A stretch of 64,000 nt of DNA. Origin: Pararge aegeria (Eukaryota > Arthropoda > Insecta > Lepidoptera > Nymphalidae). Of the stretch, positions 15,001-23,126 are shown piece by piece (position 1 is the stretch's first letter; each line of letters begins with the position of its first letter). The notes beneath the pieces are model-generated. The model saw nothing but the letters and a program-made list of their open reading frames with translations, was not told the DNA's origin and made no database searches. Where the stretch lies: positions 2,976,001 through 3,040,000 of the forward strand of contig NC_053205.1 of the NCBI RefSeq assembly GCF_905163445.1. The letters are read 5' to 3'. Position numbers and translations under genes: made by a program.

Positions 15001-18000
15001 CTTAGTAGAAGTTCTACTTCAAAAAACGTTCTACTACGTTCTACTTACTCAAGGCGCGATAAGGGAGTAACTCAGATTTTTCCTGACGGAAGTAACGCTT
15101 ACGTCAGACGTCTGAGTAGTTTCCGCTATTTAAAAACAATAATTTGGTCGTAATTATATGTCATATACTCCACGCTTCTTGACTTATAAGCCAGATAGTG
15201 GCAAATATCATAGTCAATTAGGATTATTTATTTCCAATATATTACAAACGGATCAATTGTGAATAGCAAGGTGAATAAAAATTCAACAATTTAAAAAAAA
15301 AAAAATTGCAAGTTTTTTTTAAAAACTCAATTATCACTTTTGCAATAAATAAATTTTCTCACGATTGCGACATTCTATAATATTCAATGTCAAGGTTATA
15401 TTGACATGTGCTGATCTAACCTTCAATTTTCTACTCCCAATTATTCTATTTAACAAATGTTTTTTTTTTTAAATGTGAAAGTGATATTAATGAATTTTAA
15501 GTAGAATATAAAATGAAATAGTGAATATAAAATGAAATGGCGGAGTCCCTGGTGTATTTTACTCTTTCATCAATAAATAATAAAAAAGGTTTTCTTCAAC
15601 CGCGCGTAAAGGTTACACGCACACACTTTTTTTTTATTAAGGTTTACTATTGATTTTAAACCGGTGATAGGAGTGGTAACTACCGGCCCAGTGCGTAGGA
15701 GCTCGACTTTACTTTTGGTGAACCGAGTTCGAATCCCAGCACGCAACTCGGCGTTTTAAGTTAAATGTGTGTTCATTTACATCAATAAATTAATTACTTT
15801 TTCTATTCGTTTGTTTTTTTTTTTCATTTATATAAATTAGCAGTAGAGTTTTTCGCATTAAGTTTACAATTAGAGCAAATTTTAATTTTTGATTAAGTAC
15901 TTCAGGTACCTACAGATAAGATTATCTGTCATAGTAAGTGTTACTTGTATCTACATCGTATCGCCCTTTAAAAATCGAATTTTTAAATTTTTCTTCTCCC
16001 TACGGTATAATTTTGTATACTAAATCCCTACTAATATTATAAATGTCAACGTAAGTTTGTTTGTTACGCTTTCACGCAAAAACTACTTAACCGATCCTCA
16101 TGAAACTTTGTGCACATATTCTTGAAAGTGTTAGAAGTAATATAGGATACTTTTTATCCCGACATTAAGCTCGGTTCCTTTGGGAGGGACTTGGGATGAG
16201 AGTTTGACGATTTTAGGCCATAACTCCGACAAATTATAACCGATTTAAATAACTATTTTTGTACTACAGAGGTTATAATATGTTTTTAATTTTTCCCAAA
16301 CTGTGGTTGTGTTAAGGCTTAGCGATACTGAAAACTTGATTTTTTTTTTAGATCTACAACTAAATTTAATGCCACGTCAAAAAACAAAATCACACGCGGA
16401 CGAAGTCGCAGGCAACAGCTAATAAAAATAGTCTGTTTCTTTGGGCCAATAAAAGTAAATTATAAAAGTAAGTGCGGAAAATGCTTGTTGTGTTAACAAG
16501 CATTTTCCGCAATGATACTCAAGATCACAAAAATAGCAATTCCATAACAAACAGATTTATGAAATTCTTTCATTCCAATAAAACATTGTAATTAGAATAC
16601 AGCAATATACAATAATACAGCATACAATTACAATTACATTACAATCGAATGAATTAATTATACGAAATATTAATACAACGTGTAATTGAAATAGGAAATA
16701 CTATTGGAGAGTGCACATGTATATTTCATAAGAAATCACCCTGTAAAAATATTAAATCAAATTAAGCAAATTTATTTTTCTATACAAACGAATTCAAAAC
16801 ATTCTAAGTGTTTACTTATGACAACGCTACTGAAGATAAAAGACCGCCACGCGCATAGCAATCACACGATTTTAATTTTACATGTGATGCTAGGAGTATC
16901 TGATTTATTTCAATAAAAACTATGACAGTTTTCTTACTCAAAAATTATTAGCGTTTCGGTTTCACAGATGTCACAGAGACAGTTAAAAATGTACCTCTAA
17001 AGCCTCTGAGAAATAGTATGATGATAAAATAAGAAAGTTCCAAAATTAATATCCCTATCTTATATAATACCTAAATTCTTAGCACTTTGCATCTATATAC
17101 AACTGAGTCTCGAGTCTTGACCCGAAAGTTCCGGGACTTCGAGACACGAAACGTCCCGGGAGCCAACCGCTAATACTAAGTGATGAACTTACCGGCATGT
17201 AGACGCCTGTCGCTTCACTCTGATCCATTTCAAACCCTCATTCGTATCACTGAAAAATGAATGAATGAAATAATTAAATACTTTCATTGCACACCACAAA
17301 ATGTACATAAATAAGAAAAGTATAAAAAAACAACGTTATAAGGACAACGTATAAAGAAAAACAATACAGATTAAATTAAAAATAAGGAATTTTGTGTACG
17401 TTATTCTATTACTAATGCCCATTCATTTGACAAACATATTGAGGGAGTTGTGAATGGAAAGTAGAAGAGTAGTATTCTGCGAGTCAAATGAAAGCATTTA
17501 ATATAATACCTATTGAGGGAGTTGGGAAAATATACATAATCCGCCGTACATAAATTATAATATTAAAAATTACATGTCATACAAGATAGTATTATTTAAT
17601 AAATTAAATTAAAATCTCGGTCTTGTAATAATTGAGATAGTTATAAAATAATTTTAATCGTCAGACTAATTATTTTATTTTATATATAACACTTAAAATA
17701 AGAATTACGTAAATAATTAAAGATAAAGACGAATAGTAATATAATACTCCATTGAATAGTCTTATTGTGAAATGTGTAGTAGCATGTAAGGTCAATTCAG
17801 CAAGGAATTCTTGGATATCGTATCAGCACTTTTGTATTATCATTTGTTTTAATTTACGCTTAAAAACCACTAACTCCCTCTTTTGTGAAAACTTCGCTTC
17901 GCAGCAGGATCTAGTGGCGCCATCTAGTTTGGTAAAGTTGAGACAGTTAAACGTCTCAACGTTACCAAACTAGATGGCGCTAGCTGGCAAGAAACATGAC

Positions 18001-21000
18001 ATCCTCAATAAGGTCAAGCGGTACTTCACAACTAAACAGCTTCTCATCTTGTACCAAGCTCAAGTTCGATCGTGCATGGAGTACTGTTCCCATTTATGGG
18101 ATGGCTCTGTTAAGTATCAGCTTGATTCAGTGGATCGCCGTGCTAGAAGGCCCATCGGTGACCTAGCCAATAAAAAACTTCAGAGTTTGGAACAACGTCG
18201 CAAGGTTGCATGCCTTTCGGTATTCTATAGGATATATTTCGTAGAGTGCTCAAGAACTATTTGATCTAGTTCCCCCCTCGCCTTTTTACCATCGAACCGC
18301 GAGGCACCGTAAGGATCTGCATCCCTACGTGGTCGATATACCGCGGACGCGTACGAAGCGCTTCGCATCTTCGTTTCTGATCCGCACCGCTAGGATCTGG
18401 AATGCCCTTCCAGCTTCCATTTTCCCCAGTGCCTACAATATGAGTACCTTCAAATCAAGAGTGAATAGTCATCTTCTAGGCAAGCGCGCTCCACCTTAGG
18501 CTGCATCATCGCTTACCATCAGGTGTGATTGCAGTCAAGCGCTCGTCTATAAACATAAAAGAAAAAAGAAAAAGAGTGTGTGTACTCATGTACACGCGTT
18601 AGAAGTTTTCTTCTTTGGCGTATGGAAAAAAATTACTAAAATGCAGTTGTGATTAACGATGAATATTAAAATTAATCAAAGAGATTTTATTTAAATAAAA
18701 AAGGTTTTATTAACGGCATAATATTTATTTATTCACAATGTTTGTACTGTTACGAAACACGTGTTCTTAATATAAAAATACTAGAATATACATCTTGAAC
18801 ATAGTTATCGATTTTCATGCCACTTAGAACTAACTTTACGATGTAGAATTCAGGTGTCAATGTGCGCGCGCATCGTAAAAATTCACTCTCATCATTTTTC
18901 TCCATCGCGCCAAAAGAAGTATAACTTCAAAAAAACTTAACGTACTTACTCGTAAATATTTTGTGTATTGTTGGCTACAGCAGTTAAAACCGGCTTCGTA
19001 ACTAAAAAACAATATTACCATTACGATGTTTTTATAATAATAAATATATCGACAATGCACACATCGCCATCCATGCCCAAAGTAAGCGTAGATGTATGGG
19101 TACTAAGATGACTGATGAATATTTTTTTTTATAATACACATAAATACTTATAATATACAGATAAACACCCAGGCACTGAAAAATATTCATGTTCATCACA
19201 CAAACACTTTCCAGTTGTGGGAATCGAACCCACAGCCTTGGATTCAAAAAGCAGAGTCGCTGCACACTGCGCCAATCGGCCGTCATTAAAAAAATCTAAA
19301 TCGGTTATACCTAATTGGCGAACGGAGTTTTCGAGTATTAAATATACAAATAAACCAAAAAAAATTATACAGTCGATTTTTTTACGTCGGTGGAAAAACC
19401 CACCTCTTTATACTTTGTTACTTTTTCGACACACCTCCACTCACACTCCACCTTAATTTACATTTTATTTGACTAGTTGACGTCTGTCCACCGAATGCTT
19501 TTATTTTTAAAATAACCATGTTTTCGAATGAAACTTTAACCCAATAATTACGTACTACCATTATTCTTAGAACACACACGCCGATGACGTAAGTATTTGC
19601 TTGTGACAGGTAAATTCATCAGAATTTCCAGGCAAAAAAAACCCTATTTGTATTGCACTGCAACCGAATAGATATTAAAGAATCTGTTTAATACGTGTTT
19701 AATTCAGTTGACGTCGGATAGAATCAGGCGTCCATAATATATTATGAAAATTAAGCTTAATTTGCTATTTTCCGCGAACAGCAGGAGAATCTGTATGGTG
19801 TAATTTATTATTTCTTTAATCCGGTACAGTATATACGCACGTTTCGCTCCGAAACCGGAGCATAGGAGATGGTGACTTGACAATGAATAATTGTTAAGAC
19901 TTAAAGTAAGTATAGCAAATTAAGCTTAATTTTCATAATATCAGTTGACGTCATTAGAGTATTCCGACTACAGTACAAACATAATAGGGTTATATGTAAG
20001 GGAGGCCAAATTGTTGCAAATTGCTTTAAAAAAAATTGGGAATCCTTCCATTGGCATGAGTAGTGTTACTACCAGTTTTAAAATAAGACTTCAGCGATAT
20101 ATTGATATCACTTTGTTTCTTACCGAAATAAACTTTTTTTTTTATGACATGTTTCTGTTTGTTAAGCGTCATCAAAATGTTTGTGTGATAAACACACAAG
20201 CTACGCTTACTTTGGGGCTAGATGGTGATGTGTGTATTGTGGTAAAAGACAATAAATAAATCATAAGCGTATTTGTAAAAAACCTAATCAATTTAATAAA
20301 ATATCTGGCCAATTATAATTTATGGTTATCAAAAGTTTAGTTATTGAGCCACTTTATGTAAGCTTATAGAAAAGTCCTATTTTATTATACATAGTATAAA
20401 GGACTACCTACGTAATCGATAAAAAAGCTTAGGTTTGAATGATTGCTAACCAGGTTGCACTTCTAATAATTTTAAATGACAATGTGAGATGGTGATAACA
20501 AAAAAAAGAACACCCGGCTAAGTTTGCTGTGGGCTTCTTCTTAGACCGGACGCGTTTGGAACCCTCGTAGCTTTAGTTTTAAGTTTACGAATAAGGTTAT
20601 CGCCATCGTGTAATTCTCCACCACTACCGTGTAATTCTCATGTAATGTACGCATCAAAAGTGCTACTTGAATAAAGATATTTTTGACTTTGACTTTGACT
20701 ATAAAATTACTGTATCACAAGGTAACTGATGTAGATGAGAACTGGACAGATGTTTTAAAATTCACAGACGGACAATTCAAATTAATTAGTTAATATAGAA
20801 TTCTATGATGCCGATTATTATTTTAACCTTTGATCATTATTAAGGTACAGTGACGTCATACCGGCTTTATCTATTATTCTGACAACAGGAAGTTCTATTC
20901 AAGATTCCGTACTCGAAGATGAAAATATATATAAAAAAATTTGGAAAATCCAAAAGTGCCCGCCTCATAATCTCATTTTTTTCACAATAAATTTGAATTT

Positions 21001-22403
21001 TTTTTAACTGAAACTTTCAATGCTCATTACAATTTTTTTTTTCATATTAATTATTATTCATTTTTTGTAAACAAGACACGGGAATGTCATAATGATTGCA
21101 CATTGAAAGTTACAATTAATATTAGCTAGAATAATTACATGGAAATTTAACGACAGTGAATTGAACGCTCATATTAACTAAGAAATTATGTCGTGTGTTA
21201 CTTTAGATAATTAAAAAAAAATTATTCCGATACGATCATTTGTTCGACCAATTTTGATGCCACATACACCCGTCCATACACAGACGTCCATAAAAGATTA
21301 TGTTTAATGTTATTATTTACTATGTTAAACAAAAAAATTGTTATTGAAATGAATTTTATGTGCCTGACAAATTATTTGACTTGATATTAGTGTACTCAAA
21401 TTAACCTGTAAGTGCAATATAAATAACAAAAAATCAATTTCAGTTTCGAGAAAACTGCTTTTTTTGAAATGTCGAGAGTAGAGCACAACCTCAACGCTTC
21501 GCTTATGAGGCGTGCAATAAAAAATAATAGAAATATTTATTTATTTATTAGTAATCCAACAGCGTTACAAACAATTATGGTTAAGGGTTTATCTTATTAG
21601 TAAAATAAGGCCAAATCTAGATTACATATATAAAGCAATAGGTACAAGTACAAAATATACAAAACAATCACTTACGATGTTTACAACAGCATGAATGAGT
21701 GTGAGTGTGCGTAAGTGTGTGCGTGTGTTCGTAAGTGTGCAAAAATGAATGATTTCACATCATTTATTATCTCTCGCGATGCAGTTTAGTTATTTCATTC
21801 TTCAATTGTGTTTTCGATAAATGAAATATATCAAGTTTTGAATAAAATTTATTATACTTTCTTGCCAGACGCAATATTATAGAATTCTGAGCATAATTTG
21901 TATTTGAGCCAACAACCAGTTGGCGCCGGTGACGAGATCGAATCGAGGAGGCATTCAATGAGTAGGCTGACAGTAAGCTGGGACAATTTATATACATATA
22001 ATAATAATAATATTGGTACCGTTTATAGATATGTGACAGTAAAACTGACACGAAATATGCTTCACGTATTGATATATCGATAATAATGAATTTCATATCT
22101 TTATTATATTTTATTTCAGTTTAGGAAAAAAAACCACATAATTGCAAATTTACCTATTCTGTTTCAACGAAACCTACCTACCTACCGACAATCATAAAAT
22201 AAAATTAGCAAAACTTTATTTTAGCCGGTATTTTCTTTATTGTTGGCCAAGTGCCCTTTATAAATAACCACGTACTTGCAAATAAACCTATTCTATTACG
22301 TCCAATTAACAAATTAATTGAGTACAAACTCAAATGTCGAAATGTAAAAAAAATACTTACATATAAAAACGAGTAAAACCGGACACACATAGCGTAACAA
22401 CAT
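1..22403 (-). CDS. modSP: MSP-B: modular serine protease (modSP/HP14), 14 exons seen, C-terminus beyond the window
   Basis: Secreted initiator protease of the modSP/HP14 family. Joined CDS: 22403-22361, 19001-18950, 17249-17193, 14977-14861, 13464-13333, 12840-12660, 11348-11245, 10519-10311, 9388-8825, 4079-3918, 2722-2601, 1665-1489, 828-669, 34-1 (partial). It runs 2,114 nt (704 aa) open to the edge, with GT-AG and consistent phase at all junctions. Order: signal peptide 1-22; basic linker; LDLa C50-C86, C91-C127, about 135-168, C173-C209; Pro/Thr linker; sushi C236-C297; wonton C301-C366; Asn-rich linker 369-486; protease from I499 (Leu498-Ile499 activation bond) with His543, Asp601 and Ser702 and normal cysteines. 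In the family, the N-terminal modules bring the zymogen to recognition proteins on microbes, and the cascade leads to Toll and prophenoloxidase. About 50 C-terminal residues should lie left of base 1. Confidence 0.88.
43..310 (+). repeat. Two tandem tRNA-like SINE fragments
   Basis: About 140 bp starting at TAGGATA(G/T)ACCGTGTTAG is repeated (43-180, 182-310). The first copy has a B-box-like GAATTCGAATCCC. It begins 9 bp from exon 14 of MSP-B. Confidence 0.6.
427..525 (+). mobile_element. MITE fragment ('GGGGATATAAT' family)
   Basis: One end of the family seen complete at 31,712-31,955 (CAGGTGGAAACG, GGGGATATAATCGGGG, TCTCCTGCC). Confidence 0.55.
533..644 (+). mobile_element. Degenerate hAT-type MITE
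   Basis: Ends match the 40,920 and 52,870 copies (GTGCACGCCACTG at the right). No target duplication is left. It lies in the last intron seen of MSP-B. Confidence 0.55.
669..828 (-). CDS. modSP: MSP-B exon 13: VAGWG exon
   Basis: Acceptor CCCCAG, donor GTAAAC, phase 0 in and 1 out, 160 nt. Codes VAGWGLTTSAGGASQIL, SIDECRAV, DKICAGYTNG. The donor is 24 bp from a degenerate hAT-type MITE. Confidence 0.93.
940..1140 (+). mobile_element. LINE reverse-transcriptase remnant (jockey-like)
   Basis: Codes GVPQGSILGPFLFLIYMNDL and, after a small indel, IVLFADDTSLN with the FADD catalytic motif, then jumps to the LINE 3' end (GGCCTACATGAATAAAGAAA). Confidence 0.7.
1489..1665 (-). CDS. modSP: MSP-B exon 12: catalytic aspartate exon
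   Basis: Acceptor TTTCAG, donor GTAGAA, phase 0, 177 nt. Codes YQDDIAIVVVVTPF (Asp601) and IRPVCINF, and ends TMGK. Confidence 0.93.
2140..2560 (-). repeat. LINE 3'-end fragment and (ATTC)n-rich tract
   Basis: 2,140-2,350 (GAATGAATGAATGAAT, ACTTTTATTGTA, GGTTGCCAGGAAGAGATCG) is shared with 62,113-62,290. It is followed by an imperfect CATT/ATTC array to 2,560. Confidence 0.55.
2601..2722 (-). CDS. modSP: MSP-B exon 11: catalytic histidine exon
   Basis: Acceptor TTTCAG, donor GTAAGT, phase 1 in and 0 out. Codes AAHCFWSDSEKKLPATKY, VGKLYRPWNN; His543 with normal Cys58. Confidence 0.93.
3339..3740. mobile_element. GC-rich dispersed repeat, copy 1
   Basis: About 400 bp nearly identical to 22,627-23,034. 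CGTGACAACGTC near the left end is inverted as GACGTTGTCACG towards the right. Spurious ORFs cross its CpG-rich core. Confidence 0.65.
3918..4079 (-). CDS. modSP: MSP-B exon 10: activation site and CGGSL
   Basis: Acceptor TTTCAG, donor GTATTG, phase 1 both sides, 162 nt. Codes ECGTITPLAKPL, bond Leu498-Ile499, IIGGRTAKKGELPWHAG and VCGGSLIS. A Helitron-like element ends 19 bp upstream of the exon. Confidence 0.93.
4099..4282 (+). mobile_element. Helitron-like element (family 3)
   Basis: Starts TCTATATATATAAAAG and ends GGGACAGCTAG. Relatives at 35,918, 36,236 and 59,068. It sits just before the acceptor of MSP-B exon 10. Confidence 0.6.
4430..4930 (-). mobile_element. RTE-type LINE 3' fragment
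   Basis: Codes GLIRRLRVTQRVMERVMLGV, RRRTRVNDIAQRVAKLTWQW and GPKVLEWQSRTGKRS, the C-terminus of RTE-class reverse transcriptases. A better copy is at 59,807-60,178. Confidence 0.8.
4985..5495 (+). mobile_element. LINE 3' end split by a MITE
   Basis: Left (GGAACCCTCGTAGCTTTAG... ATTAAGTAAACAT) and right (GTATGAACGCTTCATAAG... CATGAATAAAGAA) parts are contiguous at 46,505-46,640. Confidence 0.7.
5079..5427. mobile_element. MITE with long inverted repeats, nested in a LINE
   Basis: AGGGTGGCCGGTCA at the left is exactly inverted as TGACCGGCCACCCT at the right, with similarity continuing inward (GACGTCA, then AGGTCCG). About 349 bp. Confidence 0.8.
5605..5790 (+). mobile_element. LINE C-terminal remnant (RTE-like)
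   Basis: Reads EYFGHIARRDGDNLEKTVDT, GKVEG, with stops, typical of the end of RTE-class polyproteins. 5,790-6,030 holds only degenerate AT-rich DNA. Confidence 0.6.
6037..6640 (-). mobile_element. Helitron-like element (family 1) carrying a SINE
   Basis: The CTAG end is at 6,037-6,040 (CTAGCTGTTGCCC), and the body matches 32,425-32,827. A plus-strand SINE tail (6,193-6,351) interrupts it at CCACATTC|AGATCT. The TC end is eroded. Confidence 0.7.
7021..7271 (-). mobile_element. tRNA-derived SINE, full length
   Basis: On the minus strand: CGACTGGCGCAGTGGGCAG (A-box-like), GGGTTCGATTCCCAC (B box), a 170-bp body ending GATGGCGATGTGTGTATTGT and an ATTT-rich tail. It is the commonest repeat here. 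7,272-8,080 holds no recognised feature. Confidence 0.8.
8083..8325 (-). mobile_element. LINE 3' end
   Basis: TCAAAGTCAAAGTCAAAAAT, CTTTATTCAAATAGGCCCAT ... AAGCTACGAGGGTTCCAAA; an AAG microsatellite interrupts it near 8,237-8,275. Same end at 13,612, 20,365 (+), 32,970 and 54,480 (+). Confidence 0.7.
8395..8610. mobile_element. Dispersed element end ('AAGCAGGCGTTACTTTGCGG')
   Basis: Shares AAGCAGGCGTTACTTTGCGG, ATGAAAATT(A/G)AGCTTAATT and the GTTTCG...CTCAGGAGATGTTGAC block with 12,845-13,320, 19,715-19,945 and 27,985-28,460. Confidence 0.6.
8825..9388 (-). CDS. modSP: MSP-B exon 9: wonton domain plus 118-residue Asn-rich linker
   Basis: Acceptor TTCACAG, phase 1 in. The wonton part is C301-C366. 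The frame stays open for 118 more codons (369-486) and ends at a strong donor, G|GTAAGG, in phase 1, giving NETTS-ECGTITP. The linker is about 20% Asn with five N-glycosylation sequons (NIT, NIS, NLT, NQT, NET). A weaker donor (G|GTTTGG, exon end at 9,179) has the same phase and would give a short form, QCKP-ECG, as in MSP-A. Confidence 0.8.
9468..9830 (-). mobile_element. LINE reverse-transcriptase C-terminal fragment
   Basis: A 100-codon open frame codes RRKYENL, FIFVPFGVETLGPWGPEAI, GQRISLAIQRGNAASILETV, the common C-terminus of insect non-LTR elements. Pieces recur at 11,462-11,583 and 36,319-36,480 (+). It lies just upstream of exon 9 of MSP-B. Confidence 0.8.
10045..10130 (+). mobile_element. 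Fragment of the GAAGTTATACTTC MITE
   Basis: Matches one end of the elements at 18,598-18,940 and 38,168-38,450. Confidence 0.55.
10311..10519 (-). CDS. modSP: MSP-B exon 8: sushi/CCP domain
   Basis: Acceptor TTTCAG, donor GTGAGT, phase 2 in and 1 out, 209 nt. Four sushi cysteines: NCRLPPYPQYG, NVTCNPGFG, IWCYDGIWS, MPKC. Confidence 0.92.
10562..10800 (-). repeat. Dispersed repeat ('GAGGAAAACATCG...CATGCCTGAGAG' family)
   Basis: Matches 35,390-35,560 (+), 43,640-43,845 (+), 51,695-51,850 and weaker copies at 304-390, 23,590-23,720, 28,570-28,745 and 42,770-42,890. Confidence 0.55.
10804..11082 (-). mobile_element. tRNA-derived SINE
   Basis: Full A and B boxes (GGTTGGCGCAGTGGGCAG, GGGTTCGATTCCCAC) on the minus strand, with about 40 bp extra in the tail. 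Confidence 0.78.
11245..11348 (-). CDS. modSP: MSP-B exon 7: end of LDLa 4 and Pro/Thr linker
   Basis: Acceptor TTTCAG, donor GTGAGC, phase 0 in and 2 out. Codes KQECADGSDESDELC, completing LDLa 4 at C209, then VKPVTPRPVTPT, a stiff, probably O-glycosylated spacer before the sushi domain. Confidence 0.9.
11378..11760. repeat. Imperfect (AATTCAA)n array split by a LINE fragment
   Basis: Dozens of variants of TTCAAATTCAA and TTCAATTCAAAT. The block 11,462-11,583 is a LINE fragment shared with 9,468-9,560. It lies in intron 6 of MSP-B. Confidence 0.75.
12660..12840 (-). CDS. modSP: MSP-B exon 6: LDLa repeat 3 and first half of LDLa 4
   Basis: Acceptor TTGCAG, donor GTGAGT, phase 2 in and 0 out. 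LDLa 3 reads GRYTCKNGQTISSVEHC, then DGVKDCADGSDE: the first and third cysteines are both missing, Thr replacing the third. LDLa 4 starts at CPGYLFQCAYGACVDKGSDC. Confidence 0.92.
12845..13320. mobile_element. Dispersed element reaching the acceptor of MSP-B exon 6
   Basis: Inverted relative of 27,985-28,405. Similarity continues to within about 2 nt of the AG of exon 6 (GGGAGATGGTATCACGG). Confidence 0.65.
13333..13464 (-). CDS. modSP: MSP-B exon 5: LDLa repeat 2
   Basis: Acceptor TGCCAG, donor GTATGT, phase 2 both sides. Codes CQSNWFRCTYGACVDGSAPC, then NKIQECADNSDE, six cysteines (C91-C127). Confidence 0.93.
13612..14290 (-). mobile_element. LINE 3' region
   Basis: Broken coding traces (IHLKEIAYNS, FKVCIKRKLKEKSYY) and the GTCAAAGTCAAAAA end; homologous to 33,300-34,330. 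Confidence 0.75.
14290..14735 (+). mobile_element. LINE 3' region, opposite orientation
   Basis: Traces of NGHKLVTSAYRLRKVQKSF, FVGLSIRFYNMIP, then the 3' end AAATAAATGAATTTTGAAT; same family as 51,125-51,600. Confidence 0.75.
14861..14977 (-). CDS. modSP: MSP-B exon 4: LDLa repeat 1
   Basis: Acceptor TTGCAG, donor GTGAGT, phase 2 both sides. Codes KTQWQCRDGTCIGFDGKC, then DGNVDCPDGSDET with the calcium-binding DGSDE motif. With C50 it has all six cysteines. Confidence 0.93.
15285..15640. repeat. Dispersed repeat shared with 51,930-52,210
   Basis: Both share GATTGCGACATTCTATAATA, then AGGTTATATTGACATGTGCT, and end near CGCGCACACACTTTTTTT. I cannot assign a class. Confidence 0.6.
15670..15770 (+). 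mobile_element. tRNA-like SINE fragment
   Basis: GTGCGTAGGAGCTCGACTTT then GAGTTCGAATCCCAGCACG, like 43,050-43,140. Confidence 0.5.
16025..16422 (+). mobile_element. Helitron-like element (family 1)
   Basis: Starts TCCCTACTAATATTATAAAT and ends GACGAAGTCGCAGGCAACAG plus CTAA. 398 bp, in an A|T context, non-coding. 16,423-17,190 holds no feature I recognise. Confidence 0.75.
17193..17249 (-). CDS. modSP: MSP-B exon 3: basic linker and first LDLa cysteine
   Basis: Acceptor TTTTTCAG, donor GTAAGT, phase 2 both sides. Codes DTNEGLKWIRVKRQASTC; C50 is the first cysteine of LDLa 1. Confidence 0.8.
17895..17985. repeat. Perfect hairpin, arms about 20-28 bp
   Basis: GCGCCATCTAGTTTGGTAA ... GTTGAGAC is inverted as GTCTCAAC ... 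TTACCAAACTAGATGGCGC around an 8-nt loop. It lies at the 5' edge of a LINE fragment. Confidence 0.75.
17985..18560 (+). mobile_element. LINE 3' fragment
   Basis: Codes LLILYQAQVRSCMEYCSHLW, DSVDRRARRPIGD, then frameshifted C-terminal traces and the 3' end (AAGCGCGCTCCACCTTAGG); the same end, inverted, is at 23,036-23,126. Confidence 0.8.
18598..18940. mobile_element. MITE with GAAGTATAACTTC ends
   Basis: Ends near TTAGAAGTTTTCTTCTTTGG (left) and CGCCAAAAGAAGTATAACTT (right) are inverted. Close relative at 38,168-38,450. Confidence 0.7.
18950..19001 (-). CDS. modSP: MSP-B exon 2: 52-nt N-terminal exon
   Basis: Acceptor TTTTTTAG, donor GTAAGT, phase 1 in and 2 out. Codes TKPVLTAVANNTQNIYD with one sequon. 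It joins exon 3 as NIYDDTNEGLKWIRVKR. The exon is squeezed between a MITE (15-25 bp away) and a SINE (about 35 bp away). Confidence 0.65.
19036..19285 (-). mobile_element. tRNA-derived SINE
   Basis: Minus-strand A/B boxes (GATTGGCGCAGTGTGCAG, GGGTTCGATTCCCAC); ends about 35 bp before the acceptor of MSP-B exon 2. Confidence 0.78.
19715..19945. mobile_element. Dispersed element (8,395 family)
   Basis: Contains AATTAAGCTTAATTTGCTAT at one end and, inverted, near the other, around the GAAACCGGAGCA block. Confidence 0.6.
20176..20705 (+). mobile_element. SINE tail followed by a LINE 3' end
   Basis: 20,176-20,262 is a plus-strand SINE tail; 20,365-20,705 is the LINE 3' end closing with GATATTTTTGACTTTGACTT. 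20,706-22,360 is AT-rich intron of MSP-B with nothing I can identify. Confidence 0.65.
22361..22403 (-). CDS. modSP: MSP-B exon 1: start codon and signal peptide
   Basis: Codes MLLRYVCPVLLVFI plus T, donor GTAAGT (phase 1). With exon 2 it gives MLLRYVCPVLLVFIFTKPVL, a good secretion signal with likely cleavage after LTA (residue 22). An in-frame TAA lies upstream of the ATG. It was chosen on phase and hydrophobicity because this exon has no homology to check against. Confidence 0.65.
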
Positions 22404-22626
22404 AATTGAACACAGAACAATTGAATTATATTAAAATTATGAACACATATATATATTATATATTAAATAAAAACACTTAATATTATTTGTTTATACACAT
22501 ATCGCTTACTTATATAAGACTGAGGTATTTCGTTACGTTTGTAAAGAGGACTGAGTGAGGAAAACCCCGTTCAGCCGATTAGTACTGTCAGGTTATTGTA
22601 ATGATTTTCCCCATTTAAGTTTTTTT

Positions 22627-23034
22627 TGACGTGACAACGTCTTATAATTCGATGGAGCCGGCTGCACGCACGAAAAAACATGACGTATGCGGCGTTACCT
22701 CGCTCCGAGGCGTTCCATTCAAGCGCGGAACGAGCGACAAGGAGGCACAGTCGGCCTCCGCGTTCGAAATCTGTCTCTCTCCTACTTGAGTGAGCGATGC
22801 GTCCGCGTGGACAGCTTCTATACAATAATACATTTACATGTTTTCGGCAAGGATGAAGTGCAGTGAAAAGTGAATGTGGTGTCAGTTGTTTATAGCAATG
22901 ACAATATCTATCAAACAAATAAAATTAAAATTATCTTTTGAAAAATGCAACCATTCCATCAGTATTTTCTTACGACGTTGTCACGTTTAACTATCGTCAG
23001 TAAGCCGACTTCACAGACAACCAATTTTTTTTTT
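22627..23034. mobile_element. GC-rich dispersed repeat, copy 2
   Basis: Nearly identical to 3,339-3,740, including the internal inverted GACAACGTC motifs. Confidence 0.65.
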
Positions 23035-23035
23035 T

Positions 23036-23126
23036 CACCTGACGGTAAACGATGATGCAGCCAAAGGTGGAGCGCGCTTGCCTAGAAGATGCCTATTCAC
23101 TCTTGATTTGAAGGTACTCATGTAAA
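23036..23126 (-). mobile_element. LINE 3'-end fragment
   Basis: Inverted match to 18,430-18,540 (GTACCTTCAAATCAAGAGTG). 23,127-24,120 is otherwise unassigned apart from a weak dispersed repeat near 23,590-23,720. Confidence 0.6.
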
